A DNA stretch of 64,000 nt from Paracoccaceae bacterium (GTDB lineage: Bacteria > Pseudomonadota > Alphaproteobacteria > Rhodobacterales > Rhodobacteraceae), in assembly GCA_022843025.1 (NCBI GenBank), contig JALHOL010000005.1, positions 335,870 through 399,869 of the forward strand, written 5' to 3'. The notes beneath the pieces are model-generated. The model saw only the letters and a list, made by a program, of their open reading frames with translations, had not been told where the DNA came from and searched no databases. The position numbers and the translations under genes are program-made. Every line of letters starts with the position of its first letter. Position 1 is the first letter of the stretch. Positions 43,467 to 52,491 of this stretch are shown here, piece by piece.

Positions 43467-44500
43467 CCAAACCCGCCAAGACGATCCTGCGCGCCCTCGC
43501 CGGGGAAACCCTGCCCACCCCGCCGATCTGGATGATGCGTCAGGCAGGCCGCTACCTGCCCGAATACCGCGCCACCCGTGCGCAGGCGGGTGATTTCCTG
43601 AAACTCTGCTACAACCCCGAACTCGCGGCCGAGGTAACGCTGCAACCGATCCGCCGCTACGGGTTCGACGCCGCGATCCTGTTTGCCGATATTCTTCTTC
43701 TACCCCAAGCCCTTGGCCCAAAGCTCTGGTTCGAAACCGGCGAAGGTCCGCGGATGGAAACCACCACCACGATGGATCAGGTCAAGGCGCTCAAGCCCAC
43801 CGATGCCATCCATGACACGCTGTCACCCATCTATGAAACCGTCCGCATCCTCGCCCGCGAACTGCCCACCGAGACCACGCTGATCGGCTTTGCCGGCGCC
43901 CCGTGGACCGTTGCCACCTACATGATCGCGGGCCAAGGATCGAAGGATCAGGCCGCCGCCCATGCCCTGAAAAACAGCGACCGCGCCACCTTTCAGGCGC
44001 TGATCGACCGCATCACCGATTCCACCGTCGAATACCTCTCTGCCCAAGTGAATGCCGGGGCCGAGGTGGTAAAGCTCTTTGATTCATGGGCTGGCTCGCT
44101 CAAGGGTCAGGATTTCGAAGATTTCGCCGTCAAACCGGCGGAACGGATCATCTCCGCCCTCAAGGACCGCCACCCCGGCCTGCCCATCATCGCCTTCCCG
44201 CGCGAGGCGGGCGATGGCTATATCGGCTTTGCCGCCAAGACCGGGGCCGATTGCGTGGCGCTCGACAATTCCATTACGCCCGAATGGGGCGCGGAACATG
44301 TGCAACCGGGCGGTTGCGTGCAAGGCAACCTTGCCCCGGAACACATGGTCACCGGGGGTGAGGCGCTGGTCCGTGAAACCCGCCGCGTGGTGGATGCCTT
44401 CCGCAAGGGGCCGCATATCTTCAATCTGGGCCACGGCATCACACCCGACGCCAACCCCGACAATGTGCAACTGATGATCGACACGGTCCGCGGGGCCTGA
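43463..44500 (+). CDS. hemE: Uroporphyrinogen decarboxylase
   Basis: 345 residues. [16 protein letters not shown] near the N-terminus is the family signature, with the substrate-binding Arg and an Asp in [29 protein letters not shown] and [15 protein letters not shown] near the end are also diagnostic. It decarboxylates uroporphyrinogen III to coproporphyrinogen III in the cytosol. The start overlaps the upstream membrane-protein gene. A DMT-type permease gene follows after one base. Confidence 0.95.
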   Translation: MTKPAKTILRALAGETLPTPPIWMMRQAGRYLPEYRATRAQAGDFLKLCYNPELAAEVTLQPIRRYGFDAAILFADILLLPQALGPKLWFETGEGPRMETTTTMDQVKALKPTDAIHDTLSPIYETVRILARELPTETTLIGFAGAPWTVATYMIAGQGSKDQAAAHALKNSDRATFQALIDRITDSTVEYLSAQVNAGAEVVKLFDSWAGSLKGQDFEDFAVKPAERIISALKDRHPGLPIIAFPREAGDGYIGFAAKTGADCVALDNSITPEWGAEHVQPGGCVQGNLAPEHMVTGGEALVRETRRVVDAFRKGPHIFNLGHGITPDANPDNVQLMIDTVRGA

Positions 44501-44501
44501 C

Positions 44502-45404
44502 ATGACGCTTCCGCTCTGGGTCTGGGCCGCCGTGATGGGGGCCATAGCCCAGACCGGGCGCAACGCCACACAGGCGGGGCTGACCACGGCGCTTGGCACC
44601 GTGGGCGCAACACAGGTTCGCTTCCTGTTTGGCCTGCCCTTCGCCGCGCTGTTCCTGCTTTTCCACGCCTTTTGGTCTGGCGACCCGATCCCCCTGCCCG
44701 GCCCCGCCACACTTGGGTGGACGGCGCTTGGCGCTTGGGCGCAGATCGCAGGCACGGCACTCATGCTTTTGCTGATGCGGGATCAATCCTTCGGTGTCGC
44801 CACCGCATGGCTGAAAACCGAGCCCGTCCTCGTGGCACTGCTCGGCGCGGCCCTGCTCGGCGATCACCTCACCCCCGGCACCTTTGCCGCCATCGCCATC
44901 GCCGTGGCGGGTGTGCTGATCCTGTCGGTCAAGCCCGGCCCCACCTTGGGGCACTTCTTTCACGCCCGCCCTGCCGCCCTCGGCCTGCTGGCGGGCCTCG
45001 GCTACGGCCTTGCCGCCATTGGTTTTCGTGGCGGCATCACCGCCCTGCCCGATGGCAGCTTCCTCACCCGCGCGCTGACCACGCTCACGCTCGCGCTCAC
45101 CATCCAGACCGCCACGCTCCTGATCTGGATGCTGCTCTTCGACCGCACCGCGCTGGCCGGTTCCTTCCGTGTCTGGCGCTCATCCCTTGCCGCAGGCTTC
45201 CTTGGCGCTTTCGCCTCGGCCTGCTGGTTCACAGGCTTTTCCCTCACCAGCGCCGCCAATGTCCGCACGCTGGCCCTGATCGAGGTGCCGATGGCCCAAC
45301 TCGTCTCATGGGTCCACTTCCGGCAAAAAACCACCCCGCGGCAACTGCTTGGGATGGCTGTCATCCTGTCCGGCGTCGCCGCCCTGCTCTGGCAGCAGGG
45401 CTAG
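44502..45404 (+). CDS. EamA/DMT-superfamily permease
   Basis: 300 residues with ten predicted membrane segments in two EamA repeats (TLGTVGATQVRFLFGLPFAALFLLF in the first, RTLALIEVPMAQLVSWVHFRQKTTPRQLLGMAVILSGV in the second). It is probably a metabolite exporter. Co-transcription with hemE (1-bp gap) might suggest export of a tetrapyrrole-related or unrelated metabolite. The substrate cannot be told. Confidence 0.85.
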   Translation: MTLPLWVWAAVMGAIAQTGRNATQAGLTTALGTVGATQVRFLFGLPFAALFLLFHAFWSGDPIPLPGPATLGWTALGAWAQIAGTALMLLLMRDQSFGVATAWLKTEPVLVALLGAALLGDHLTPGTFAAIAIAVAGVLILSVKPGPTLGHFFHARPAALGLLAGLGYGLAAIGFRGGITALPDGSFLTRALTTLTLALTIQTATLLIWMLLFDRTALAGSFRVWRSSLAAGFLGAFASACWFTGFSLTSAANVRTLALIEVPMAQLVSWVHFRQKTTPRQLLGMAVILSGVAALLWQQG

Positions 45405-45435
45405 GCCTTGCAGGCCGGGGATCAGGTCAACAGGC

Positions 45436-45795
45436 TCAGCCCAACAGCCCCTTCAGCACCGCAAGCGCCGCCTGACCATCGGCGTCATCCGCCCGCACAA
45501 TGACAGCGACCTCGCTCACCATGCCCAGTTTGGCCACCATGCCCGGCCGGATCGTCAGCGTGAAACCCTCATCGCCGAAAACCACTGCCTCCACGGCATC
45601 TTTCGCGGCAAAGATGTCGTCCGACACCTCCAGATACAGCCCCTTCCGGTCCCCCGGCCGGCCTTCAAAGATCACATAACCATCTTCCGGGTCTTCGCTC
45701 GCCGCAAAGCCCACGGCATGTTCAGCCCCCTCGACATCCGTCCAGAAGGCCCGCGCCCGTATCTCGATATCCGCCACGCCCTGCTCCCTTGTCAT
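45436..45795 (-). CDS. Hypothetical protein between the DMT permease and hemF
   Basis: 119 residues from the ATG at 45795, 25 bases after the hemF stop and on the same strand, so probably its operon partner. It is a small, acidic, soluble protein with alternating beta-strand pattern (DIEIRARAFWTDVEGAEHAVGFAASEDPEDGYVIFEG, KDAVEAVVFGDEGFTLTIRPGM). It has a vague resemblance to Imm10-type small beta proteins, which I do not regard as established. Function unknown. Confidence 0.7.
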   Translation of the reverse strand: MTREQGVADIEIRARAFWTDVEGAEHAVGFAASEDPEDGYVIFEGRPGDRKGLYLEVSDDIFAAKDAVEAVVFGDEGFTLTIRPGMVAKLGMVSEVAVIVRADDADGQAALAVLKGLLG

Positions 45796-45820
45796 CCTGC
45801 CACCGGCCCGCGCGGGCCGG

Positions 45821-46681
45821 TCACGTCCATTTCGCAATCGGCGGCAGGCTCATCAGCACGGCATTGGCATCATGCCCCGTTTCCAACCCGAACTTGGTGC
45901 CACGGTCATAGACAAGGTTGTATTCCGCATAAAGCCCGCGATGGATCAGCTGCGTCTCGCGGTCCGCCTCGGAAAACGGCGTATTCACCCGCCGCTCGGT
46001 CACCGGCACGAAGGCGGGAAGGAAGTGCCGCCCCACCTCTTGCGTAAAGGCGAAGTCCGCCTCCCAGTCGCCGGTATGCAGATCGTCATAGAAGATCCCG
46101 CCCACACCCCGCGCCCGCCCGCGATGGGGCACAAAGAAATACTCATCCGCCCAGGCCTTGAACTTCGGGTAATAGCCAGCGTCATGCAGATCGCAGGCCG
46201 CCTGCATCTGGCCGTGGAAATGCGCGGTATCCTCGGCGTATTCGATGGCCGGGTTCAGGTCAGACCCGCCCCCGAACCACGCCGCATGCGGCGTCCAGAA
46301 CATCCGCGTGTTCATATGCACCGCAGGCGCATGGGGGTTCACCATATGCGCCACCAGCGAAATACCGGATGCCCAGAACCGCGGGTCCGTATCCATTCCC
46401 GGCACGCCGCGCGCGGCCATCGCTTTCTGCGCCCGCTCGCCCAGGGTGCCATGCACCTCGGACACGTTCACGCCCACCTTCTCGAACACACGCCCGCCGC
46501 GCATCACGCTCATCAACCCGCCGCCGCCATCAGCCCGCGTCGTGGGCGTCACCTCGAACCGCCCCGGTTCGCCCGTCCCATATCGGTCCTCCAGCCCCTC
46601 GAACGCTGCCACGATCTGATCCCGCAATTCGCGGAACCATGCGGCGGCACGGGCTTTACGGGCGTCAAACGGGTCGGTCAT
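45821..46681 (-). CDS. hemF: Coproporphyrinogen III oxidase, oxygen-dependent
   Basis: 286 residues with HemF blocks: TTRADGGGGLMSVMRGGRVFEKVGVNVSEVHG, HMVNPHAPAVHMNTRMF, WFGGGSDLNPAIEY, YDRGTKFGLETGHDANAVLMSLPP and RHFLPAFVPV. It converts coproporphyrinogen III to protoporphyrinogen IX using O2. With hemC and hemE it makes three haem-synthesis genes within 4.6 kb. The anaerobic counterpart (HemN) is not in the window. Confidence 0.95.
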   Translation of the reverse strand: MTDPFDARKARAAAWFRELRDQIVAAFEGLEDRYGTGEPGRFEVTPTTRADGGGGLMSVMRGGRVFEKVGVNVSEVHGTLGERAQKAMAARGVPGMDTDPRFWASGISLVAHMVNPHAPAVHMNTRMFWTPHAAWFGGGSDLNPAIEYAEDTAHFHGQMQAACDLHDAGYYPKFKAWADEYFFVPHRGRARGVGGIFYDDLHTGDWEADFAFTQEVGRHFLPAFVPVTERRVNTPFSEADRETQLIHRGLYAEYNLVYDRGTKFGLETGHDANAVLMSLPPIAKWT

Positions 46682-46799
46682 CGGTGTCTCTCCAAGTTTA
46701 CACCGCCATGCCTAGCACTGGAAAACCCCGCGCGCCAACATGGCATTTGGCACCATCCGCCCAAGCGCGTAAAATGCCCGCAAATCAAAGGACATCGCC

Positions 46800-47195
46800 A
46801 TGCGCCGCCTTCTTCTGCCTGCCCTTCTGATCCTTGTCGCCTGCGGCACCCCGCAGGAACAATGCATCAACCGCAACACCCGCGATCTGCGCACGATGCA
46901 GAAACTGGTCGATGAAACCCAAGCCAACCTCGCCCGTGGCTACGCGATCGAGGAATACACCGTCTGGGTTCCCGTCTGGCAAATCTGCGAGGTTCAGCCC
47001 TCCACCGATCCGGCCCAGCCCGCCCCACCGCCGCGCTATTGCTTTGAAGAAGAACCGCAGACGAAGACCCGTCCAAAGGCCATCGACCTGAACGCCGAAC
47101 GGGCCAAGCTGGAAAGCCTGTTGCAACGCCGCGATGAACTGGCCCGCGCCGCGCAGCCCGTCATCGCCCAATGCAAGGCGCAACACCCCGAATGA
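46800..47195 (+). CDS. Lipoprotein of unknown function
   Basis: 131 residues with an N-terminal lipoprotein signal (LLLPALLILVACG) whose LVAC lipobox would lipidate Cys15. A mature region follows with four further Cys (ECIN, ICEVQ, YCFEEE, AQCKAQ) and a C-terminal helix (AERAKLESLLQRRDELARAAQP). It is likely anchored at the inner or outer membrane. Its stop is immediately adjacent to the stop of the convergent SDR gene (TGATCA). Function not recognised. Confidence 0.8.
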   Translation: MRRLLLPALLILVACGTPQEQCINRNTRDLRTMQKLVDETQANLARGYAIEEYTVWVPVWQICEVQPSTDPAQPAPPPRYCFEEEPQTKTRPKAIDLNAERAKLESLLQRRDELARAAQPVIAQCKAQHPE

Positions 47196-48002
47196 TCAAA
47201 ATGTCGGCGCGGCCACCGCATCCAACAGGCCGCGCCCGCCATCCAGCGTCAGCACCTGCCCGGTCATGAAGCCAGACGCATCGGATGCCAGAAAATGCGC
47301 CGCCTCTGCCACCTCATCGGCGCTGGCGATCCGGCCCAGCGGCGTTCCAGCCTCGATCAGATCGCGCCAATCCGGGTGTTCGCGCAATTCACTCTGCAAA
47401 GACGCGCTCATCACCGATGCAAAGGACACTGCGTTCACGCGAATCCCCTTCGGCGCCAGCGCCACCGCCAGCGACCGCGTCATCTGCTCCACCGCCGCCG
47501 AACTGATCGAATAGCCCAAAAGCTGCGGCTGCGTCCGCACCGCCGCCAGCGATGAAAGGTTGATGATCGACCCGATCATCCCCTCAACCCCGGTCTTTTC
47601 CGCCTTCTGGATCATCCGTTTCGCTGCCATCTGGCTCAGCCGCAGGCTGGTCAGCAGGTTCTGCTCCAGCAGATCCTCCACCGCGTCCTTTTCCGGGTCC
47701 AGCGCATCGGACAGGGCGCATTGGCGGCTGGCATTCACCAGAATGTCGATCCGGTCAAAGGCATCCACCGTGGCCGACAGCAGGTTCGCCATGGTCAGCT
47801 TCTGGCGCAGATCGCCTGCAAACATGCGCACCTGCCCTTCGGCCCGCGCATCTTCGCCCACCTCATCATCCAGCCGCACCTCGTCCATGTCGGCGAACAT
47901 CACATTCGCCCCCTTGTCCAGAAAGTGCCGCGCGATGGCCAGCCCGATCCCGTTGGCCGCCCCCGTGACGATGGCCGTCTTGCCCGAAATGGAAAAACTC
48001 AT
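47196..48002 (-). CDS. Short-chain dehydrogenase/reductase lacking the catalytic lysine
   Basis: 268 residues with the Rossmann motif TGAANGIGLAIARHF and the DRIDILVNAS segment. The catalytic Ser is present in INLSSLAAVR and the Tyr in LGYSISSAAVEQMTRS. However, the Lys that normally follows Tyr by four residues (YxxxK) is Ser here (YSISS). The C-terminal cofactor loop is usual (RVNAVSFASVMS, FMTGQVLTLDGG). It may have lost classical oxidoreductase activity or act as an altered enzyme. Confidence 0.85.
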   Translation of the reverse strand: MSFSISGKTAIVTGAANGIGLAIARHFLDKGANVMFADMDEVRLDDEVGEDARAEGQVRMFAGDLRQKLTMANLLSATVDAFDRIDILVNASRQCALSDALDPEKDAVEDLLEQNLLTSLRLSQMAAKRMIQKAEKTGVEGMIGSIINLSSLAAVRTQPQLLGYSISSAAVEQMTRSLAVALAPKGIRVNAVSFASVMSASLQSELREHPDWRDLIEAGTPLGRIASADEVAEAAHFLASDASGFMTGQVLTLDGGRGLLDAVAAPTF

Positions 48003-48014
48003 GGGATTCCCTGT

Positions 48015-49004
48015 TTACCGCGCCCGTAGCGGGTGCGAGGCCCGTATTACCCGAAAGGCCGCGTCGCCGCCAATATCCTGCACCTCGCGGAACAGGGCCG
48101 TCAGCGCGCGATCATAGGGCAGGTGCCGGTTTGCAACCAGCCACAGCACCCCCGGCGGCGAAAGCATGCGCGCCGCCGCGCCGATAAAGGCGATCCCCAG
48201 CCCCGGATCGGCATCCCGTCCCTGATGGAAGGGCGGGTTCATCACCACATGATCCATCACGCGCGGCAGTTTCACCGTGGTCGCATCTGCCCAATGGAAC
48301 ACCGCCCGCTCATCGGTCACATTGGCCCGCGCGCAATCCAACGCATCTGCCTCGGCCTCGACCAGATGGCATTCCTTCACGCCCGCGCGCGCCAGCACCG
48401 CCTGCGCCAAAAAGCCCCAGCCCGCGCCCAGATCGGCGACGCGCCCCTTCATCTCACCCGGCAGGGCAGCGGCCAGCAGCGCCGACCCCCGGTCAATCCC
48501 ATCGGCGGAAAACACCCCGGCCACTGTGCGGAACCCGGCGATGTCCACCGCCACATCCGCCCAATCTTCCAGCCCCGGCCCGGCAGGGAACACGGCCAGT
48601 TTGCCATGCGCCTTGGACAGGGCCTCGGACAGGACCACCCGCCCGCGCAATTCCTTCAGCAGCGCGTCGATGCCATCGGTCTTTTGCCCGTCTACCGCCA
48701 CAGGCCCGCCCGGCACCACCATCGCCGCCGCCTGCGCCACCAGCGCGCGCGCCTGCGCCTTGGCGCGCGGCAGGCAGACCACCGCCGCCGCATAAGGCCC
48801 GGCCGCGTCGCGCAGCGCCGCATGGCCCCGCGCCGCGAACCAATCGAAATCCGGGCGGAACCCGGTGATCACCTCGACCCGGTCCTTGGGCAGATCGGCC
48901 AGATCATCCCCGATCCGGGGCCGGATCACCGCCACCTTGCCCTCGGCAGGCACCACGAACAGCCCGCCTTCCAGCGCCATGGTCAATCGGGCAGATCGCA
49001 TCAT
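48015..49004 (-). CDS. rsmC: Class I SAM methyltransferase, RsmC-like (16S rRNA guanine-N2)
   Basis: 329 residues. The N-terminal degenerate half matches the RsmC/RlmG duplicate layout (GFRPDFDWFAARGHAALRD). The C-terminal catalytic half has DLGAGWGFLAQAVL (191-204) as the SAM site and MNPPFHQG with NPPF (256-259), used to flip and methylate a guanine N2. The RsmC target is G1207 in 16S rRNA in E. coli; target identity is inferred. It runs in the same direction as the SDR gene, 12 bp upstream of it. Confidence 0.85.
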   Translation of the reverse strand: MMRSARLTMALEGGLFVVPAEGKVAVIRPRIGDDLADLPKDRVEVITGFRPDFDWFAARGHAALRDAAGPYAAAVVCLPRAKAQARALVAQAAAMVVPGGPVAVDGQKTDGIDALLKELRGRVVLSEALSKAHGKLAVFPAGPGLEDWADVAVDIAGFRTVAGVFSADGIDRGSALLAAALPGEMKGRVADLGAGWGFLAQAVLARAGVKECHLVEAEADALDCARANVTDERAVFHWADATTVKLPRVMDHVVMNPPFHQGRDADPGLGIAFIGAAARMLSPPGVLWLVANRHLPYDRALTALFREVQDIGGDAAFRVIRASHPLRAR

Positions 49005-49063
49005 TCATCCTCTCGAAAAGCACCGCGCACCATAGGCGGCAAAGGCGCGCAAGCCAACCCAAG

Positions 49064-49109
49064 GCGAAATCTGATGCAGATTTCGCGGCGTTTCCTGACA
49101 CAGGAAACG
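49064..49109. repeat. Hairpin array, locus 3
   Basis: Between the rsmC start and the clpS 3' end. GCGAAATCTG with triloop ATG (49064-49086) and CGTTTCCTG with triloop ACA (49089-49109) have the same arms as modules in locus 2 but different triloops. A truncated GGAATTTGCGTCAA remnant of the third module lies at 49137-49150. Stems are perfect. Confidence 0.85.
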
Positions 49110-49111
49110 AA

Positions 49112-49132
49112 AAACCGCCCCAAGGGCGGTTT
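49112..49132. terminator. Bidirectional-looking terminator after clpS
   Basis: AAACCGCCC (49112-49120) pairs with GGGCGGTTT (49124-49132) around a 3-base loop. A-rich and T-rich flanks give a T-run on either strand. On the minus strand this suits termination after clpS, about 47 bp downstream of its stop. Confidence 0.8.
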
Positions 49133-49178
49133 CACCGGAATTTGCGTCAAAGATCGCCATGCGCAACGGTGTGACCCG

Positions 49179-49520
49179 TCACTCCTTCTCCATCGTGCAT
49201 TGCAGCGGGTGCTGATGGCGGCGCGCGAAATCCATCACCTGCGCCACCTTCGTCTCGGCCACCTCGAACGAAAACACACCCACCACCGCCAGCCCCTTCT
49301 TGTGGACCGTCAGCATGATGTCAAAGGCCTGCGCATGGCTCAGCCCAAAGAACCGCTCCAGCACATGCACGACGAATTCCATCGGCGTGTAATCGTCATT
49401 CAGAAGCATCACCTTGTACAGCGGCGGGCGCTGCGTCTTCGACTTGGTCTTGGTCAGCAGACCTGCGTCATTCCCCGGCCCCTCAGGGGTTCCAGACAGG
49501 ATGATGGGGCTCAGGCTCAC
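49179..49520 (-). CDS. clpS: ATP-dependent Clp protease adaptor ClpS
   Basis: 113 residues. A disordered N-terminal tail is followed by the core [26 protein letters not shown], containing the Asn/Asp pair that binds N-degrons. [39 protein letters not shown] is the ClpA-binding part. ClpS hands N-end-rule substrates to ClpAP. The clpA gene is not next to it in this window. Confidence 0.95.
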   Translation of the reverse strand: MSLSPIILSGTPEGPGNDAGLLTKTKSKTQRPPLYKVMLLNDDYTPMEFVVHVLERFFGLSHAQAFDIMLTVHKKGLAVVGVFSFEVAETKVAQVMDFARRHQHPLQCTMEKE

Positions 49521-49682
49521 TGGCGGGTACTCCGGTCAGACAGGGGATTCGCAAAGTTCTTCGGTGACAGGAATATAATCCATTCCCGCGCGGCGAAAAG
49601 GGGGCCTTCTGCCCTGCGGCCTCAGGCTTGCGCCGGGCGCGGCCTCAGGGCATCACAGAGCGGCGAACAGGGAACCCACGCC

Positions 49683-50390
49683 ATGCCAGCCGACCGCCGC
49701 ATCACCACCATCGGCTTTGATGCCGACGATACGCTTTGGCAGAACGAATCCTTCTTCCGGCTGACCCAGGACCGTTTCACCGCCCTGCTGGCCGACTATG
49801 CCGATCCCGACCACCTGCATGACCGCCTGCTCGCCGCCGAACGCCGCAACATCGGCCATTACGGCTTTGGCGTGAAAGGCTTCACCCTGTCGATGATCGA
49901 AACGGCAATCGAGGTGACCGAAGGCCGCGTCCCCGCCGCCGTCATTGCCGATCTGATGGCCGCCGGGCGCGAGATGCTGGAACATCCCATCGAACTCCTT
50001 CCCCATGCCCGCGCGGCGGTCGAGGCGATGGCACAAACCCACCGCGTCCTGCTCATCACCAAAGGCGACCTCTTGGATCAGGAACGCAAACTCGCCCAAT
50101 CCGGCCTTGGCGATCTGTTCCACGGGGTGGAAATCGTGTCGAACAAGACCGCCCCCGCTTATTCAACGATCTTCACCCGCCACGGCCACGGACCGGACCG
50201 CGCGCTTATGGTGGGCAACTCGCTCAAATCCGATGTCATCCCCGTGATCGAGGCGGGCGGCTTCGGTGTCCACGTTCCCCATGGCCTGACCTGGGCACTG
50301 GAACTGGCCGATCCACCCAGCGACCACCCCCGCTTTGCCGCGCTGGACCACCTCGGCCTCCTCCCCGATCTTGTGGCAAACCTCGGCTGA
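49683..50390 (+). CDS. HAD superfamily hydrolase
   Basis: 235 residues from the ATG after AGGGA. The much longer open frame upstream is antisense to rsmC and clpS. HAD motifs: GFDADDTLWQN (motif I; the two Asp are nucleophile and acid/base), VLLITKGDLLDQERKL (motif II Thr, then Lys), and MVGNSLKSDVIPVIEAG (motif III/IV). A helical cap lies between about 50 and 110. The expected activity is phosphatase or haloacid-type. The substrate is not deducible. Confidence 0.87.
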   Translation: MPADRRITTIGFDADDTLWQNESFFRLTQDRFTALLADYADPDHLHDRLLAAERRNIGHYGFGVKGFTLSMIETAIEVTEGRVPAAVIADLMAAGREMLEHPIELLPHARAAVEAMAQTHRVLLITKGDLLDQERKLAQSGLGDLFHGVEIVSNKTAPAYSTIFTRHGHGPDRALMVGNSLKSDVIPVIEAGGFGVHVPHGLTWALELADPPSDHPRFAALDHLGLLPDLVANLG

Positions 50391-50570
50391 CACACCACAC
50401 CTAGCGCGCCCACACCACGCCTAGGCGGCTTTGCAACACCTAAGCTTTGCGGTCAAAGTCATTGAAATTCAGGGGTTTTCCGCATGAAACCCATGTGCTA
50501 ACCTGTCCCTCAGCAGACAAGCCCCACAAAAAACCGGGGCATCCAGAGGCAGGAACAAGGAACCAGCGAC

Positions 50571-52262
50571 GTGGCATCGCTCATTGGGCATTTCGCCCGC
50601 TTGCTTTCGTTTTCAATACTCGCGGCCATCACGGCCCTTCTCGCCGCGTCACCGCTGCGCGCCGCCCCTTATGCCTCGATCGTGATCGACGCCCGCACCG
50701 GCGAGGTCCTGTATTCCGAAAACGCCGACACCCGCCTGCACCCCGCCTCGCTCACCAAGATGATGACGCTCTACATCGCGTTCGAAGAAATTCAGCGCGG
50801 CAACATCTCGCTCGATACGATGGTCACCATCTCAAAGCACGCCGCCGCGCAGCCCCCTTCGCGGCTTGGCCTGCGGTCCGGGCAAAAGATTTCGCTGCGC
50901 AACCTGATCCGCGCCGCTGCCATCAAATCCGCCAATGACGCCGCCACCGCCATTGGCGAGGCGATCAGCGGCAATGAACCCGATTTCGCCCGCCGCATGA
51001 CCCGCACCGCCAAGGCGCTGGGGATGACCAACACCACCTTCAAGAACGCCAACGGCCTTACCGCACAAGGCCACCTGTCCTCGGCGCGGGACATGACGAT
51101 CCTTGGCCGCCACCTGTTCTATGATTTCCCGCAGTATTATAACCTGTTCTCGCGCCGCTCGGTTGATGCGGGGCTGGCCACGGTGAACAACACCAACCGC
51201 CGCTTCCTTGATGCCTATGAAGGCGCGGATGGGATCAAGACAGGCTATACCGTCGCTGCGGGCTTCAACCTGACCGCCTCGGCAGATCGCGGCGGCAAGC
51301 GTCTGATCGCCACGATCTTCGGCGGCAAGTCCACCGCCGACCGCAACGCCAAGATGATGAAACTGCTCGACCTCGGCTTCGGCAAGGCGCCGCGCAACGC
51401 GCCCGTCAACCCGCCCGACGCGCCCAGCTATCAGGGCGGCGAGGAAATGCTCGTCGCCGATACCGATCTTCCCGTCACCGCCGATGGCGCGGGCAAAACC
51501 GTCCGCGCCTCCATGCAGATCACCACATCTCTGCGCCCGCAGGCCCGGCCCGGCGCGGCCAGCGCACCCCCCGAAACCGTGGTCGCCACGGCCGAGGCAG
51601 TGGATGCCATGCAATCAGGCATCGAAGGCGCGCTCGCCGCCGCCCTTGCCCCCGAAGACAGTCTTGAGGCGCAGGCCGCCGATCTGGCACAGGCAGCCGC
51701 ACCCGCCGCCGCCCTCGCGGTGGATGATGTCGAACTCGCCTCTGCCGGCACCAGCGCCACCGATGCACTGCCGGATGCCGATGCCCTCGCCGCCGCGCTT
51801 GCCCCAAGCACGCCCGAAGGCACCGCCACATCAGAGGCGATGGCCGCAGCCACCCCGACAGAACCGGAACCCGAAATCATCCCCTTCCAGGTCGTTTCCG
51901 CCGCAGGCGTGGCCGTCTCGCCCCGCCCGCAGAAGCGCAACGCCCCGATCTTTGATGATGTCAGCGCCCCCGCCACCACCGACCTCCCGGCAGAGCCAGA
52001 GGTGATCCTGTCCATCTCCACCTCGGGTGACAGGCATTGGGGCGTGAATGTTGGCCGCTTCGGATCAAGCTATGATGCTGAACGCGCCCTGCTGCGCACG
52101 CAGCTGGTGGAAAGCGCCACGCTGAACGGATCGCTGCGCAAGGTTATGCCGCGCAGTGGCGGGTTTGACGCCACCTTCGTCGGGCTGACGCAGGATCAGG
52201 CCGATCTCGCCTGCCGCCGGCTCCAGGCCCGCGCGATCCAGTGCTTCACGATGGGGCCGTAA
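50571..52262 (+). CDS. dacC: D-alanyl-D-alanine carboxypeptidase with C-terminal SPOR domain (DacC-like)
   Basis: 563 residues from a GTG start preceded by AAGGAA. Signal peptide at the N-terminus (LLSFSILAAITALLAASPLRAAP). Peptidase S11 motifs: S60-LTK (SxxK), SAN at 120-122 and KTG at 223-225 in GIKTGYT. An Ala/Pro-rich low-complexity linker (about 290-480) leads to a SPOR-like C-terminal domain (HWGVNVGRFGSSYDAERALLRTQLVES, AIQCFTMGP) that would bind denuded glycan at the division site. It trims peptidoglycan stem peptides in the periplasm. Confidence 0.92.
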   Translation: MASLIGHFARLLSFSILAAITALLAASPLRAAPYASIVIDARTGEVLYSENADTRLHPASLTKMMTLYIAFEEIQRGNISLDTMVTISKHAAAQPPSRLGLRSGQKISLRNLIRAAAIKSANDAATAIGEAISGNEPDFARRMTRTAKALGMTNTTFKNANGLTAQGHLSSARDMTILGRHLFYDFPQYYNLFSRRSVDAGLATVNNTNRRFLDAYEGADGIKTGYTVAAGFNLTASADRGGKRLIATIFGGKSTADRNAKMMKLLDLGFGKAPRNAPVNPPDAPSYQGGEEMLVADTDLPVTADGAGKTVRASMQITTSLRPQARPGAASAPPETVVATAEAVDAMQSGIEGALAAALAPEDSLEAQAADLAQAAAPAAALAVDDVELASAGTSATDALPDADALAAALAPSTPEGTATSEAMAAATPTEPEPEIIPFQVVSAAGVAVSPRPQKRNAPIFDDVSAPATTDLPAEPEVILSISTSGDRHWGVNVGRFGSSYDAERALLRTQLVESATLNGSLRKVMPRSGGFDATFVGLTQDQADLACRRLQARAIQCFTMGP

Positions 52263-52280
52263 CGGCCACCGTCCCGTTAT

Positions 52281-52322
52281 CAAAAATCTTGCAAGATTTT
52301 TGCCTGCGCCTTCGGGCGCAGG
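52281..52322. terminator. Palindrome plus TTCG hairpin between convergent dacC and ccoS
   Basis: A perfect 22-bp palindrome spans 52281-52302 (arm CAAAAATCTTG with its complement, no loop), giving a T-run on either strand. Directly after it the 8-bp stem CCTGCGCC/GGCGCAGG closes a TTCG tetraloop (52303-52322) and abuts the ccoS stop. The pair likely terminates transcription from both sides. The palindrome core TTGCAA recalls the apex of the hairpin arrays. Confidence 0.75.
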
Positions 52323-52481
52323 TCACGGCTTGGGATGATCGTCCCATTCCTTGGTCAGGATGCGGTTCGCATCCCCTTCCGGGTCGTCATACTGCTTGTT
52401 CTTCATGGCCCAGAAGAACGCCACCAGCCCAAGCCCGCCCAGAAACAGCGACATCGGGATCAACAGGCTCAGGATCGACAT
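52323..52481 (-). CDS. ccoS: cbb3-type oxidase assembly protein CcoS
   Basis: A 52-residue membrane protein, short but clear. The N-terminal helix contains SILSLLIPMSLFLGGLGLV followed by AFFWAMKNKQYDDPEGDA, the CcoS signature in which the aromatic/charged stretch and the DDPEGDA-like motif are conserved. It is needed for haem/copper incorporation into the cbb3 oxidase. It is the last gene of ccoGHIS, 10 bp after ccoI, with TAGGAA near its start. Confidence 0.93.
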   Translation of the reverse strand: MSILSLLIPMSLFLGGLGLVAFFWAMKNKQYDDPEGDANRILTKEWDDHPKP

Positions 52482-52491
52482 TTCCTATCCT

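Noticed and set aside
48033..49682. N-terminal extension of the HAD hydrolase frame by about 550 codons
   Set aside because: The stretch is antisense to rsmC and clpS and is rich in Arg/His/Pro. The HAD protein proper begins at the ATG at 49683, after a ribosome site.
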